Below, piece after piece: positions 49,679 through 58,658 of a stretch of DNA of 64,000 nt. Each line of letters begins with the position of its first letter. Within the stretch, counting starts at the first letter, position 1. Position numbers and translations under genes: made by a program. The stretch comes from Mycolicibacterium malmesburyense (GTDB lineage Bacteria; Actinomycetota; Actinomycetes; Mycobacteriales; Mycobacteriaceae): NCBI RefSeq assembly GCF_001050015.1, contig NZ_CVTB01000302.1, positions 60,561-124,560 of the forward strand, in the 5' to 3' direction. The notes under the pieces are model-generated. The model saw only the letters and a program-made list of their open reading frames with translations. It was not told the DNA's origin and ran no database searches.

Positions 49679-50773
49679 CTAAGCCGTCGGACGCCAGAAG
49701 CCCTGGAAGCCCTGCCCGGCGTTGGTGGACCGGATCGGCGAGAGCTGCACCGGGTCGCCGGCCTCGATCATCTGGCCGTTTCCGACGATCATCGCGACGT
49801 GGCCGTCCCACACCGCGAGGTCGCCCGGGCGCAGATCGCCCGCCGCGACCGGCGTGCCGACATCCTGCTCCTGGGCCAGCCGCGGAAGCGTCAACCCGGC
49901 TTCCGAATAGGCCCACTGGGTCAGGCCGCTGCAATCGAGGCCGACGCCGGGCGTGGTGCCGCCCCAGTCGTACGGCACCCCCAGCTGGGTCAGGGCGTAT
50001 CGGACGGCACTCGCGGCCACGGCGTTCGGGGCGGTCGCCGCGCTGCCGTCCGGTAGGCGTACCGCGACCCCGTCGCCGAACGTCGCCGCGTCGGAAGGCT
50101 CCGGGCGGGCCATCTCGGCGACGTCGCGCACCAGGGAGCCGAACCCACTGGCACCCGAACCGAGCCCGCCGGCCGTCGAACCGAGCCCACCCGCGCTCGG
50201 ACCACCGCCGAACCCCGACGGCGCCGAGAAGCCGGCCGGCGCCGTTGGCGCGGTGGCGGGGGCCACTGATGCGGGAGCCGACGCTGCGCCGGGCAGCCCC
50301 GCGGCGTGCCCGTCCAGCTCGGCCCGCAGTTCGTCGACGACGGCCATCGCCTCGGCGAGCGATCGGCGCGCCTCGGCGACCAGTTCCTCCGTCGCTGCCG
50401 GGGAGTCGAGGTGCGGCTCCAACGCGGCCGCCCGCGCCTCGAACGCGTCCACGATGTCGCGCAGGCGTTCGCGAGCCCGCGCCACCGCCGCGCCCGCCGA
50501 CTCGGCCGCCGCGCCGAGCCGACCCACCCGCTCGGCGAGTTCGTCGGTCTGCGCGACGGCCGCGGAGAACGCACCCGCCGCCGCGTCGGCGCCCGAACCC
50601 GTCCAGTGCGCGGCCGCTCGACTCCACGCGTGTCCGGTCGCCGCCGACACCTCGCGCAGCGCGTCGTGTACGTCGCGCAGGGCGCTCGCCAACTCGGCTC
50701 CCGTGCCGGGACCGACCAGCGACTCGAGTTCCCGCAGCGGCGCCGTCAGCCCGGCGACCAACGCGCTCGGCAT
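49679..50773 (-). CDS. NlpC/P60 peptidoglycan hydrolase with WXG100-like N terminus
   Basis: A 364-aa protein. Residues 1-150 are helical with a WxG-type turn (Trp57-Thr-Gly) as in WXG100/EsxB-like proteins, 160-215 are Ala/Pro/Gly-rich, and 245-364 form an NlpC/P60 endopeptidase with Cys281 (LDCSGLTQWAY) and His325 (WDGHVAMIVG). There is no Sec signal. It is 3 nt behind an EspC-like gene, which suggests export by a type VII (ESX) system and a cell-wall target. Confidence 0.85.
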   Translation of the reverse strand: MPSALVAGLTAPLRELESLVGPGTGAELASALRDVHDALREVSAATGHAWSRAAAHWTGSGADAAAGAFSAAVAQTDELAERVGRLGAAAESAGAAVARARERLRDIVDAFEARAAALEPHLDSPAATEELVAEARRSLAEAMAVVDELRAELDGHAAGLPGAASAPASVAPATAPTAPAGFSAPSGFGGGPSAGGLGSTAGGLGSGASGFGSLVRDVAEMARPEPSDAATFGDGVAVRLPDGSAATAPNAVAASAVRYALTQLGVPYDWGGTTPGVGLDCSGLTQWAYSEAGLTLPRLAQEQDVGTPVAAGDLRPGDLAVWDGHVAMIVGNGQMIEAGDPVQLSPIRSTNAGQGFQGFWRPTA

Positions 50774-50776
50774 CGC

Positions 50777-51067
50777 CTACAGGCCGAGGATTCGCGCGCC
50801 CGCGCGGTCGTCGGCGTCGTCGTAGGCGAGCGCCGTGCGATATGCGGTGTCACCCGTGGCGGAGGCGATGTCGCGCAACGCGGCCGCCTTGCGGGCTCCG
50901 TCCGCGGCGGCGTCGGCCAGCGCCGCGAGGAACGGCTGACCCGCCGGGCCGAACGCGGCCGCGGTGGTCGGGACCGCGGCCAGTTTCGCGGCGATGGCGG
51001 CCAGGTGGTCGGCATGCGCGGAGGTGGTCGCGGCCAGGGTTCGGACGGCGTCGGTGTCGGTGTGCAT
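50777..51067 (-). CDS. EspC/DUF2580-like type VII secretion target
   Basis: A 96-aa, alanine-rich, all-helical protein starting [20 protein letters not shown], the pattern of ESX secretion-associated EspC-like proteins. A YxxxD motif (YDDAD) lies near the C terminus, the general T7SS export signal. ATG at 51067 is preferred over a GTG five codons upstream. It directly precedes the WXG100-like hydrolase gene, which could be its partner. Confidence 0.7.
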   Translation of the reverse strand: MHTDTDAVRTLAATTSAHADHLAAIAAKLAAVPTTAAAFGPAGQPFLAALADAAADGARKAAALRDIASATGDTAYRTALAYDDADDRAGARILGL

Positions 51068-51104
51068 GTGGATAGGACGCACCGCGACGGACCCCGGTTC
51101 CCGC

Positions 51105-51110
51105 TATGGT
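51105..51110 (+). promoter_or_regulatory. -10 element of upp, leaderless
   Basis: TATGGT fits TANNNT and is separated by exactly 6 nt from the upp ATG at 51117. It sits between the divergent EspC-like and upp genes. Confidence 0.5.
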
Positions 51111-51116
51111 CGGCCC

Positions 51117-51740
51117 ATGGATGTGCGCGTGGTCGATCACCCGTTGGCGGCCGCGCGACTGACCACACTGCGCGACGAGAAGACCAACAACGCCGCGTTC
51201 CGGGCCGCACTGCGCGATCTCACGCTGATGCTGGTCTACGAGGCCACCCGCGACGCCGCCGTCGCAACCGTCCCGGTGCGCACCCCGCTCACCGAGACGA
51301 CCGGATGCCGACTGGCCAATCCTCCTCTGCTCGTTCCCGTCCTACGCGCCGGCCTCGGGATGGTGGACCAGGCGCACGCGCTGATCCCCGAGGCGCGGGT
51401 CGGCTTCGTCGGTGTCGCGCGCAACGAGGAAACCCATCAGCCCACTCCGTATCTGGAGTCGCTGCCCGAAGACTTGAGCACGCAGCCGGTGATCGTGCTC
51501 GACCCGATGCTCGCGACGGGTGGCTCGATGGTGCACACCGTCGAGCTGCTGTATTCCCGCAACGCCGTGGACATCACGGCGATCTGCGTAGTGGTCGCGC
51601 CGGAAGGCCTTGCCGCACTGGAGAAAGCGGCCCCGAACGTCCGGCTGGTCACCGCGACCATCGATGAGGGACTCAACGACGTCGCCTACATCGTGCCGGG
51701 TCTCGGCGACGCCGGAGACCGCCAGTTCGGCCCGCGCTAG
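51117..51740 (+). CDS. upp: Uracil phosphoribosyltransferase
   Basis: A 207-aa enzyme making UMP from uracil and PRPP. It shows [18 protein letters not shown] at the N terminus, the [11 protein letters not shown] loop, and the PRPP loop [12 protein letters not shown]. The start at 51117 follows a leaderless -10. Its TAG shares a CTAG with the stop of pmmB. Confidence 0.95.
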   Translation: MDVRVVDHPLAAARLTTLRDEKTNNAAFRAALRDLTLMLVYEATRDAAVATVPVRTPLTETTGCRLANPPLLVPVLRAGLGMVDQAHALIPEARVGFVGVARNEETHQPTPYLESLPEDLSTQPVIVLDPMLATGGSMVHTVELLYSRNAVDITAICVVVAPEGLAALEKAAPNVRLVTATIDEGLNDVAYIVPGLGDAGDRQFGPR

Positions 51741-53365
51741 AGGCGCGCGGCGACCTCCCGCAAGTCCTCCTGCACGCCGCGTGCGCGTTCCCGTGCCGCG
51801 GCCAGATCGGTCACCTGGCTGCAGCGAACCTCGATGTAGGACTTCACCTTTGGTTCGGTCCCAGAAGGACGGACGACGACGCGGATCGAGACGTCGTCGT
51901 CGCCGCCGGTCATGATCAGCGCGTCGGTGCCGTCGTCGTGCAACAGGTCGGTGACGGTGACGTCGTAGCCGGCGAGGCGATCGGGCGGGGTCTCGCGAAG
52001 CCGCTTCATCACCGCGGCCGCCTCGTGGGAATCCTCGACCGGTCGCGACACCGCGGTCGTGGCGTGCACCCCATGACGGCGAGCCAGGTCGTCGAGCGCG
52101 TCGAGCAGCGTGTGCCCGCGGTCGCGCAACGCGGCGATCAGGTCGCAGACCAACACCGCGGCGCTGATGCCGTCCTTGTCCCGGACGGCGGAGGGGTCGA
52201 CGCAATGCCCGATCGCCTCCTCGTAGGCGTACACCAGCGTGCAACCGGGAAGGTCCTCATCGGCCCGCACCAACCACTTGAAGCCGGTGGGCGTCTCGAC
52301 GTGCCGGGCGCCGTGCTCACGCGCGATCGCCGAGAGCATGCGCGACGACACCAGGGTGCTGGCGACGACCGTGGTCTCCATCACCGGTCCCGGCTCGATC
52401 TGCGAGAGGATGTAATCGCCGAGGAGCCAACCGGTTTCGTCGCCGGAGAGCATCCGCCACCCGTCGGGTGTGGGAACGCCGACCGCACATCGGTCGGCGT
52501 CTGGATCCAGCGCGATGGCGACCTCGGCGTCGACATCGGCCGCCAGTTTCAGCACCGCTTCGACCGCCTCGGGCTCCTCCGGATTCGCGGTGGTCACCGT
52601 GGGGAAGTCGGGGTCCGGCGCGAACTGGTCGTCGACGATGTGCACATCCCTCAGCCCGGCGCGCACGAACGCGTCGAGCGCGAACTCGCCACCCACGCCG
52701 TGCAGGGGAGTGACCGCGATGCGCACCGAACCATGGGTGTGCCGGACGTTCGCGGCGCGTTCGACGTAGCGCTGCACTTCGTCGACGCCGCCGGGAGTGA
52801 CGGCCTGACGCGGAATCTCGTCGGCGTGCGGCGCCTCGGCCATGGCCGCCTCGATCTCGCGGTCGGTCGGAGAGACGATCGGAAGGCCGCCGCCGAAGAA
52901 CACCTTGAAGCCGTTGTCGGACGGCGGATTGTGCGAGGCGGTGATCTGGATGCCCGCGGCCGCGGGGCGATGGCGCACGGCGAACGCGAGGGTCGGGGTG
53001 GGCACGGCGGTGAAGAACAATGTGACGGGAAAGCCCTGTGCAGCAAGCACTTCGGCGGCGGCCAGGGCGAAATCGTCGGATCCGTGCCGGGCGTCGCGAC
53101 CGACGATCACATCCTGGCCGGCAAGCCCGCGGTCCTTGAGCACCTTGGCCACCGCCCAACTGGCGCGCAGCACGACGGCGAGGTTCATCCCGCTGGGTCC
53201 CCCGCGCAGCGGCCCCCGCAGGCCCGCGGTGCCGAACGTCAACGGGTGGGCGAAGCGCTGTTCGAGCTCTTCGTCGGAACACCTCGAGAGCTCGGCGGCG
53301 GTCTCGGGATCCGGGTCGTGGGAGATCCACTCCTGCGCAGTAGTTATGGCCGGCGACGCAGTCAT
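51737..53365 (-). CDS. pmmB: Phosphomannomutase/phosphopentomutase family PmmB
   Basis: A 542-aa alpha-D-phosphohexomutase. It has GTAGLRG near residue 46, the phosphoserine loop [11 protein letters not shown] (about 143-153), the metal loop DPDADR (about 295-300), and the phosphate-binding RPSGTEPK near the end. The length and TAGLRG start resemble PGM2-type enzymes, which can act on pentose-1-phosphates. Adjacent to deoD and near deoA, it may interconvert ribose-1-P and ribose-5-P, since no deoB is seen. Homologue of Rv3308. Confidence 0.92.
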   Translation of the reverse strand: MTASPAITTAQEWISHDPDPETAAELSRCSDEELEQRFAHPLTFGTAGLRGPLRGGPSGMNLAVVLRASWAVAKVLKDRGLAGQDVIVGRDARHGSDDFALAAAEVLAAQGFPVTLFFTAVPTPTLAFAVRHRPAAAGIQITASHNPPSDNGFKVFFGGGLPIVSPTDREIEAAMAEAPHADEIPRQAVTPGGVDEVQRYVERAANVRHTHGSVRIAVTPLHGVGGEFALDAFVRAGLRDVHIVDDQFAPDPDFPTVTTANPEEPEAVEAVLKLAADVDAEVAIALDPDADRCAVGVPTPDGWRMLSGDETGWLLGDYILSQIEPGPVMETTVVASTLVSSRMLSAIAREHGARHVETPTGFKWLVRADEDLPGCTLVYAYEEAIGHCVDPSAVRDKDGISAAVLVCDLIAALRDRGHTLLDALDDLARRHGVHATTAVSRPVEDSHEAAAVMKRLRETPPDRLAGYDVTVTDLLHDDGTDALIMTGGDDDVSIRVVVRPSGTEPKVKSYIEVRCSQVTDLAAARERARGVQEDLREVAARL

Positions 53366-53421
53366 GGGCGTAGTGTGCCCAATTTCACGGCGGCATATTC
53401 CAGCTTTGAGCGGCCCGGATC

Positions 53422-54216
53422 TCAGAGCCGGGCGATCACCGCCGCGAGCAGGGCTCCCATTCGCGTCGCCGATTGACGGCCGGCCTCCAGCACCTCTTCG
53501 TGGTTCAGCGGCTGCCCGGTCATCCCCGCCGCGAGGTTGGTCACCAGCGACACCCCCAGCACCTCGGCGCCGGCCTCGCGCGCGGCGATGGTCTCGTGCA
53601 CGGTCGACATGCCGACGAGGTCGGCGCCCAGTGTGCGCAGCATCCGGATCTCGGCGGGTGTCTCGTATTGCGGGCCGGGCAGCCCGGCGTAGACACCGTC
53701 GGCGAGCGAAGGGTCGATCTCCCTGGCCAGGTCGCGCAGCCGCGGTGCATAGGCGTCGACCATGTTCACGAAACGCGGACCCACCAGCGGTGAGCGCCCG
53801 GTGAGGTTGAGGTGGTCGCTGATGAGGACCGGCTGACCGACCGCGAAGTCCGCACGCAGCCCGCCGGCCGCGTTGGTCAACACGACCGTGTGCACGCCGC
53901 CCGCGCAGGCGGTGCGCACCGGATGCACGATGTGGCGCAGGTCGTGCCCCTCATAGGGATGGATGCGGCCGACGAACACCAGCACCCGGTGATCGGCGAT
54001 ACGCATCGACAACACCTGGCCGCCGTGGCCTTCCGCGGCCGGTGGCGTGAACCCCGGCAGCTCTGCGACCGGCACCACCGCGACCGGGTCGCCCAGCCGT
54101 TGCACCGCCGGTGCCCAACCCGAACCCAGCACGAGGACGACATCGTGGCGGTCGACGCCGGTGCGCTCACCCAGAGCGGCCGCCGCCTCGACGGCCAGTG
54201 CCTGCGCATCGGTCAC
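53422..54216 (-). CDS. punA: Purine nucleoside phosphorylase
   Basis: A 264-aa trimeric-type PNP (annotated deoD/punA in mycobacteria). [11 protein letters not shown] phosphate region, [30 protein letters not shown] and the GMSTVHE ribose/base region are clear. It phosphorolyses inosine/guanosine to base and ribose-1-P. GTG at 54216 is 8 nt after TAAGCT. It precedes pmmB on the same strand by 57 nt. Confidence 0.94.
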   Translation of the reverse strand: MTDAQALAVEAAAALGERTGVDRHDVVLVLGSGWAPAVQRLGDPVAVVPVAELPGFTPPAAEGHGGQVLSMRIADHRVLVFVGRIHPYEGHDLRHIVHPVRTACAGGVHTVVLTNAAGGLRADFAVGQPVLISDHLNLTGRSPLVGPRFVNMVDAYAPRLRDLAREIDPSLADGVYAGLPGPQYETPAEIRMLRTLGADLVGMSTVHETIAAREAGAEVLGVSLVTNLAAGMTGQPLNHEEVLEAGRQSATRMGALLAAVIARL

Positions 54217-54272
54217 AGTGGGCGAGCTTAGCTGTCGAAACCCGCACCGGTCCGCAGTGAGATACTGCCAAG

Positions 54273-55454
54273 ATGCCAGTACTCACCGCGTCGGACGTCG
54301 TCGAGGACGCCGTGCGCCGACGCCGTGACGACCTGGTCGAACTCTCGCACTCCATTCACGCCGAGCCCGAACTCGCGTTCGCCGAACACCGCAGCGCCGC
54401 CAAGACGCAGGCGCTGGTCGCCGAGTACGGATTCTCGGTGACGCCGGCGCCGGCAGGGCTCGAGACGGCGTTTCGCGCCGACTACGGCAGCGGAGACCTC
54501 GTCATCGGCGTGTGCGCCGAGTACGACGCGCTGCCGGGCATCGGCCACGCCTGCGGGCACAACATCATCGCGGCCTCGGCCGTCGGGACCGCCCTGGCGC
54601 TGGCGGAGGTGGCCGACCGGCTGGGGTTGACGGTGGTGCTGCTCGGCACCCCAGCCGAGGAGGCCGGCGGTGGGAAGGTGCTGCTGCTCAACGCCGGGAC
54701 GTTCGACGACATCGCCGCCTCGGTGATGCTGCACCCCGGCCCGCTCGACATCGCCGCCGCGCGGTCGCTGGCGCTGTCTCAGGTCGCGGTCCGGTACGAG
54801 GGCAGGGAAGCGCACGCGGCGGTGGCGCCCTACCTCGGCCTCAACGCCGTCGACGCGATCACCGTCGCGCAGGTGGCCATCGGGTTGCTGCGCCAGCAGA
54901 TGGCGCCGGGCCAGATGGCGCACGGCATCGTCACCGACGGCGGTCAGGCGACCAATGTCATCCCCGCGCGCGCCGAAATGCAATACACGATGCGGGCCAA
55001 CGACGCGGCTTCGCTGCGTGAGCTCGAACAACGGATGGCCGACTGCTTCTTGGCCGGCGCGGTGGCCACCGGCTGTACCCACGACGTCAGCGAGACCGAA
55101 CCCAGCTACCACGAACTGACCCCGGACACCTGGCTGGCCGATAGGTTCCGCGAGGAGATGCGCCGGGTCGGGCGCGAACCGGTGGGCGCCGACCTGGAGG
55201 CCGCGCTGCCGCTGGGCAGCACCGACATGGGCAACGTCACGCAGATGATGCCGGGGATCCATCCGATCGTCGGCATCGATGCGGGCGGCGCGTCGGTACA
55301 CCAGCCGGCGTTCGCCGAGGCCGCCGCGGGACCCAGCGCCGACAAGGCGGTCGTCGAGGGCGCGGTGATGTTGGCCCGCACGGTCGTGCGGTTGGCCGAG
55401 ACGGCGCAGCAACGCGAGCGGGTGCTGGAACTGCAGGCGAGGCGGGCGTCATGA
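54273..55454 (+). CDS. amiB1: M20-family amidohydrolase AmiB1
   Basis: A 393-aa M20D metallo-amidohydrolase. Metal ligands lie in GHACGHN (about 89-95) and the catalytic Glu pair in [10 protein letters not shown]. The dimerisation domain follows near 190-300, and a terminal metal His is in ASVHQPAF. The substrate is unknown. GATACT is 6 nt before the ATG (leaderless). Its stop overlaps amiA1 (ATGA). Confidence 0.92.
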   Translation: MPVLTASDVVEDAVRRRRDDLVELSHSIHAEPELAFAEHRSAAKTQALVAEYGFSVTPAPAGLETAFRADYGSGDLVIGVCAEYDALPGIGHACGHNIIAASAVGTALALAEVADRLGLTVVLLGTPAEEAGGGKVLLLNAGTFDDIAASVMLHPGPLDIAAARSLALSQVAVRYEGREAHAAVAPYLGLNAVDAITVAQVAIGLLRQQMAPGQMAHGIVTDGGQATNVIPARAEMQYTMRANDAASLRELEQRMADCFLAGAVATGCTHDVSETEPSYHELTPDTWLADRFREEMRRVGREPVGADLEAALPLGSTDMGNVTQMMPGIHPIVGIDAGGASVHQPAFAEAAAGPSADKAVVEGAVMLARTVVRLAETAQQRERVLELQARRAS

Positions 55455-56623
55455 GCGTGCTGCCCCACGCCGCAGCGCGGTGGCTCTCGGCCCACTTCGA
55501 CGACCTCGTCGCGTGGCGCAGGCACATCCACATGCATCCGGAATTGGGGCGCCAGGAGTTCGCAACGACGCAGTTCGTCGCCTCGCGGCTGGCCGATGCC
55601 GGACTGAACCCGAAGGTGCTGCCCGGCGGCACCGGGTTGACCTGTGACTTCGGACCCGAGCACGGTCCGCGGATCGCGCTGCGCGCCGATATGGACGCGT
55701 TGCCGATGGCCGACCGCACCGGCGCGCCGTACGCCTCGCTGGTGCCGAACGTCTCGCACGCCTGCGGGCATGATGCGCACACCGCGATCCTGCTGGGCGC
55801 GGCGCTGGCGATGGCGTCGGTGCCCGAGCTTCCCGTCGGAGTGCGGCTGATCTTCCAGGCCGCCGAGGAGTTGATGCCGGGCGGCGCGATCGACGCGATC
55901 GCCGCGGGCGCGCTGACCGGGGTGTCGCGAATCTTCGCGCTGCACTGCGACCCCCGGCTGGCGGTCGGCAAGGTCGCGATGCGGCCCGGGCCGATCACGT
56001 CGGCCGCCGATCAGCTCGAGGTGACGTTGCATTCGCCGGGCGGGCACACCTCGCGGCCGCACCTCACCGGTGACCTGGTCTACGGCCTCGGCACGTTGGT
56101 CACCGGAGTGCCGGGTGTGCTGTCGCGTCGCATCGATCCCCGCAACAGCACGGTGATGGTGTGGGGCGCGGTGAACGCGGGTGTCGCCGCCAACGCGATC
56201 CCGCAGACCGGGACGCTCGCCGGCACCATCCGCACCGCCAGCCGCGACACCTGGGAGTCACTCGAATCGATTGTGCGGGAGGCTATTTCGTCGTTGCTGG
56301 CACCGCTGCACATCGAGCACACCGTGCAGTACCGCCGCGGCGTCCCGCCGGTGGTCAACGAGGAGATCTCGACGCGCATCCTCACCCACGCGATCGAGGC
56401 GATCGGCCCCGACGTGCTGGCCGACACCCGGCAGTCCGGCGGCGGCGAGGACTTCTCCTGGTATCTGGAGGAGGTGCCGGGCGCCATGGCCCGGTTGGGC
56501 GTGTGGACCGGCCGCGGACCCCAATTGGATTTGCACCAGCCGACTTTCGACCTCGACGAACGCGCGCTCGCGGTGGGGGTGCGGGTCCTGGTCAACATCA
56601 TCGACCAGGCCGCCGCTTTCTAA
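55451..56623 (+). CDS. amiA1: M20-family amidohydrolase AmiA1
   Basis: A 390-aa paralogue of AmiB1. Metal residues in SHACGHDAHT (about 98-107), Glu pair FQAAEELMPGG, and later GGGEDFSWY near 335. Family members hydrolyse N-acyl amino acids or related amides. The tandem, translationally coupled arrangement with amiB1 suggests they act on related compounds. Confidence 0.92.
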   Translation: MSVLPHAAARWLSAHFDDLVAWRRHIHMHPELGRQEFATTQFVASRLADAGLNPKVLPGGTGLTCDFGPEHGPRIALRADMDALPMADRTGAPYASLVPNVSHACGHDAHTAILLGAALAMASVPELPVGVRLIFQAAEELMPGGAIDAIAAGALTGVSRIFALHCDPRLAVGKVAMRPGPITSAADQLEVTLHSPGGHTSRPHLTGDLVYGLGTLVTGVPGVLSRRIDPRNSTVMVWGAVNAGVAANAIPQTGTLAGTIRTASRDTWESLESIVREAISSLLAPLHIEHTVQYRRGVPPVVNEEISTRILTHAIEAIGPDVLADTRQSGGGEDFSWYLEEVPGAMARLGVWTGRGPQLDLHQPTFDLDERALAVGVRVLVNIIDQAAAF

Positions 56624-56647
56624 TTGTCGCGCAAATGAGCGACGGCG

Positions 56648-57121
56648 CTACGAGCCGGGGCCGATGTTGAGCGCGGGGCGGGTGCGCAGATGGTGCACGT
56701 ACTCCGGTGGCGCGCCCGCGATTTCGGCGGCGTCGGCCATCACCCCGAGATAGCGCGCCGACGGGAGGCCGCCCTCCCAGGCGTCGACCACATACAGCCA
56801 GGCGAGTACCGGCTCGAAGTCGGTGTCCGACGAAATGCGGTGCACCCGGCAGCGGATCTTCTTGTGGAAGCCCAGCTCCGAGCCCTCCCAGCGATCGAGG
56901 TTGGCCTCGTCGTCCTTGGTCATGTCGTAGAGCACCACGAAGACCTTCGACGTCGGATCCTCGACGACGGTGGCGAGCGCGCCCTCCCAGCCGATGTCCT
57001 CCCCGCCGAACGTGAGACGCCAGCCGTGCAGCCAGCCCGTTCCTGCCATCGGTGAATGAGGTGCGCGCTGCAGCATCTGCTCCGGATGCATGTTCGATCC
57101 GTAGGCGGCGTAGAGCGGCAC
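56648..57121 (-). CDS. Gamma-glutamylcyclotransferase-like (AIG2 fold) protein
   Basis: A 157-aa protein with the signature YAAYGSNMHPEQM, the GWEGALATVVEDP strand and DRWEGSELGFHKK acid region of AIG2/GGCT folds. An active-site Glu is probably the one in WEGSELG; cyclotransferase activity is likely but the substrate is unknown. GTG at 57121. Homologue of Rv3304, divergent from lpdA by 66 nt. Confidence 0.83.
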   Translation of the reverse strand: MPLYAAYGSNMHPEQMLQRAPHSPMAGTGWLHGWRLTFGGEDIGWEGALATVVEDPTSKVFVVLYDMTKDDEANLDRWEGSELGFHKKIRCRVHRISSDTDFEPVLAWLYVVDAWEGGLPSARYLGVMADAAEIAGAPPEYVHHLRTRPALNIGPGS

Positions 57122-57187
57122 CAGGAAAGACTAAGCGTTCGCGCGCCGCGTGGGCGATCAACCTCCCGCTTCGTTAGGTTGGGGGGC

Positions 57188-58603
57188 GTGGCAACCCGCA
57201 TCGTGATCATCGGCGGCGGGCCCGCCGGCTATGAGGCGGCACTGGTCGCCGCGACGCGCGGACCCGAAGTTGCCGAGGTCACCGTCGTCGACTCCGACGG
57301 CATCGGCGGTGCCTGCGTGCTGTGGGACTGCGTCCCGTCGAAGACCTTCATCGCCTCCACGGGCGTGCGCACCGAACTGCGCCGCGCGCCCGATCTGGGG
57401 TATGCGCTGGAGTTCTCCGACGCCGAGATCTCGCTGCCGAAGATCAATGACCGCGTCAAGAGACTGGCCGCCGCGCAGTCGGCCGACATCGCCGAGCGGC
57501 TGCGCAACGACGGCGTCACGCTCATCTCCGGCCGCGGTGAACTGGTCGACGACATGCCGGGGATGGCCACCCACACGGTCAAGGTGACCGAACACGACGG
57601 CACCGTCAGCACGCTCAAGGCCGACGTCGTGCTGATCGCCACCGGGGCCAGCCCGCGCGTGCTGCCCGGTGCCGAGCCCGACGGCGAACGCATCCTGAAC
57701 TGGCGCCAGCTCTACGACCTCGAGGAGCTGCCCGCGCACCTGATCGTCGTCGGTTCCGGCGTCACCGGCGCGGAGTTCGTCAACGCCTACACCGAGCTCG
57801 GGGTGAAGGTGACGGTGGTGGCCAGCCGCGACCAGATCCTGCCGCACGAGGACTCCGACGCCGCCGGGGTGCTCGAGGACGCGCTGAGCGACCGCGGTGT
57901 GACGTTGGTCAAGAACGCGCGCGCCCAATCGGTCACCCGCGACGGCTCCGGTGTGCTGGTGACGATGACCGACGGGCGCACGGTCGAGGGCAGCCACGCG
58001 CTGATGACGGTCGGGTCGGTGCCCAACACCGGCGGCCTCGGCCTCGAGCGGGTCGGCATCGAGCTGGGCAAGGGCGAGTATTTGAAGGTCGACCGGGTGT
58101 CGCGCACCGGGGTGCCGGGCATCTACGCCGCCGGTGACTGCACCGGGCTGATGCTGCTGGCGTCGGTCGCCGCGATGCAGGGCCGCATCGCGATGTATCA
58201 CGTGCTGGGCGAGGGTCTCGAGCCGATCCGGTTGCGGACGGTCGCGGCGGCGGTGTTCACCCGCCCGGAGATCGCCGCGGTCGGGGTGCCGCAGTCGAAG
58301 ATCGACGACGGGTCGGTGGCCGCGCGCACGATCACGCTGCCGCTCAACACCAACGCGCGCGCCAAGATGTCGAGCCTGCGGCGCGGTTTCGTCAAGATCT
58401 TCTGCCGCCCGGCAACGGGGGTGGTGATCGGCGGTGTCGTGGTCGCGCCGATCGCATCGGAGCTGATCATGCCGATCGCCCTGGCGGTGCAGAACGGCAA
58501 CGACGTCGAGGATCTGGCGCAGACGTTCTCGGTGTATCCGTCGCTGACCGGCTCGATCACCGAAGCGGGCCGCCGGCTGATGGCGCACGACGATCTGGAC
58601 TAG
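57188..58603 (+). CDS. lpdA: Flavoprotein disulfide reductase LpdA (quinone reductase type)
   Basis: A 471-aa class I flavoprotein: FAD site GGGPAGYEAAL, redox CVLWDC (C-x4-C), NAD site GSGVTGAEFVNAY, second FAD motif YAAGDCTGLM. In lipoamide dehydrogenases a C-terminal His-Pro-Glu catalytic set follows; here the region reads VYPSLTGSITE, with Tyr at the His position, as in Mtb LpdA, which acts as a quinone reductase rather than a lipoamide dehydrogenase. GTG at 57188 is 7 nt after TAGGTT. Confidence 0.92.
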   Translation: MATRIVIIGGGPAGYEAALVAATRGPEVAEVTVVDSDGIGGACVLWDCVPSKTFIASTGVRTELRRAPDLGYALEFSDAEISLPKINDRVKRLAAAQSADIAERLRNDGVTLISGRGELVDDMPGMATHTVKVTEHDGTVSTLKADVVLIATGASPRVLPGAEPDGERILNWRQLYDLEELPAHLIVVGSGVTGAEFVNAYTELGVKVTVVASRDQILPHEDSDAAGVLEDALSDRGVTLVKNARAQSVTRDGSGVLVTMTDGRTVEGSHALMTVGSVPNTGGLGLERVGIELGKGEYLKVDRVSRTGVPGIYAAGDCTGLMLLASVAAMQGRIAMYHVLGEGLEPIRLRTVAAAVFTRPEIAAVGVPQSKIDDGSVAARTITLPLNTNARAKMSSLRRGFVKIFCRPATGVVIGGVVVAPIASELIMPIALAVQNGNDVEDLAQTFSVYPSLTGSITEAGRRLMAHDDLD

Positions 58604-58658
58604 TTCCACGTAGCCTGGGATGCGCGAACGTACCGACGAGTAACTAGGAGCCATTCCG

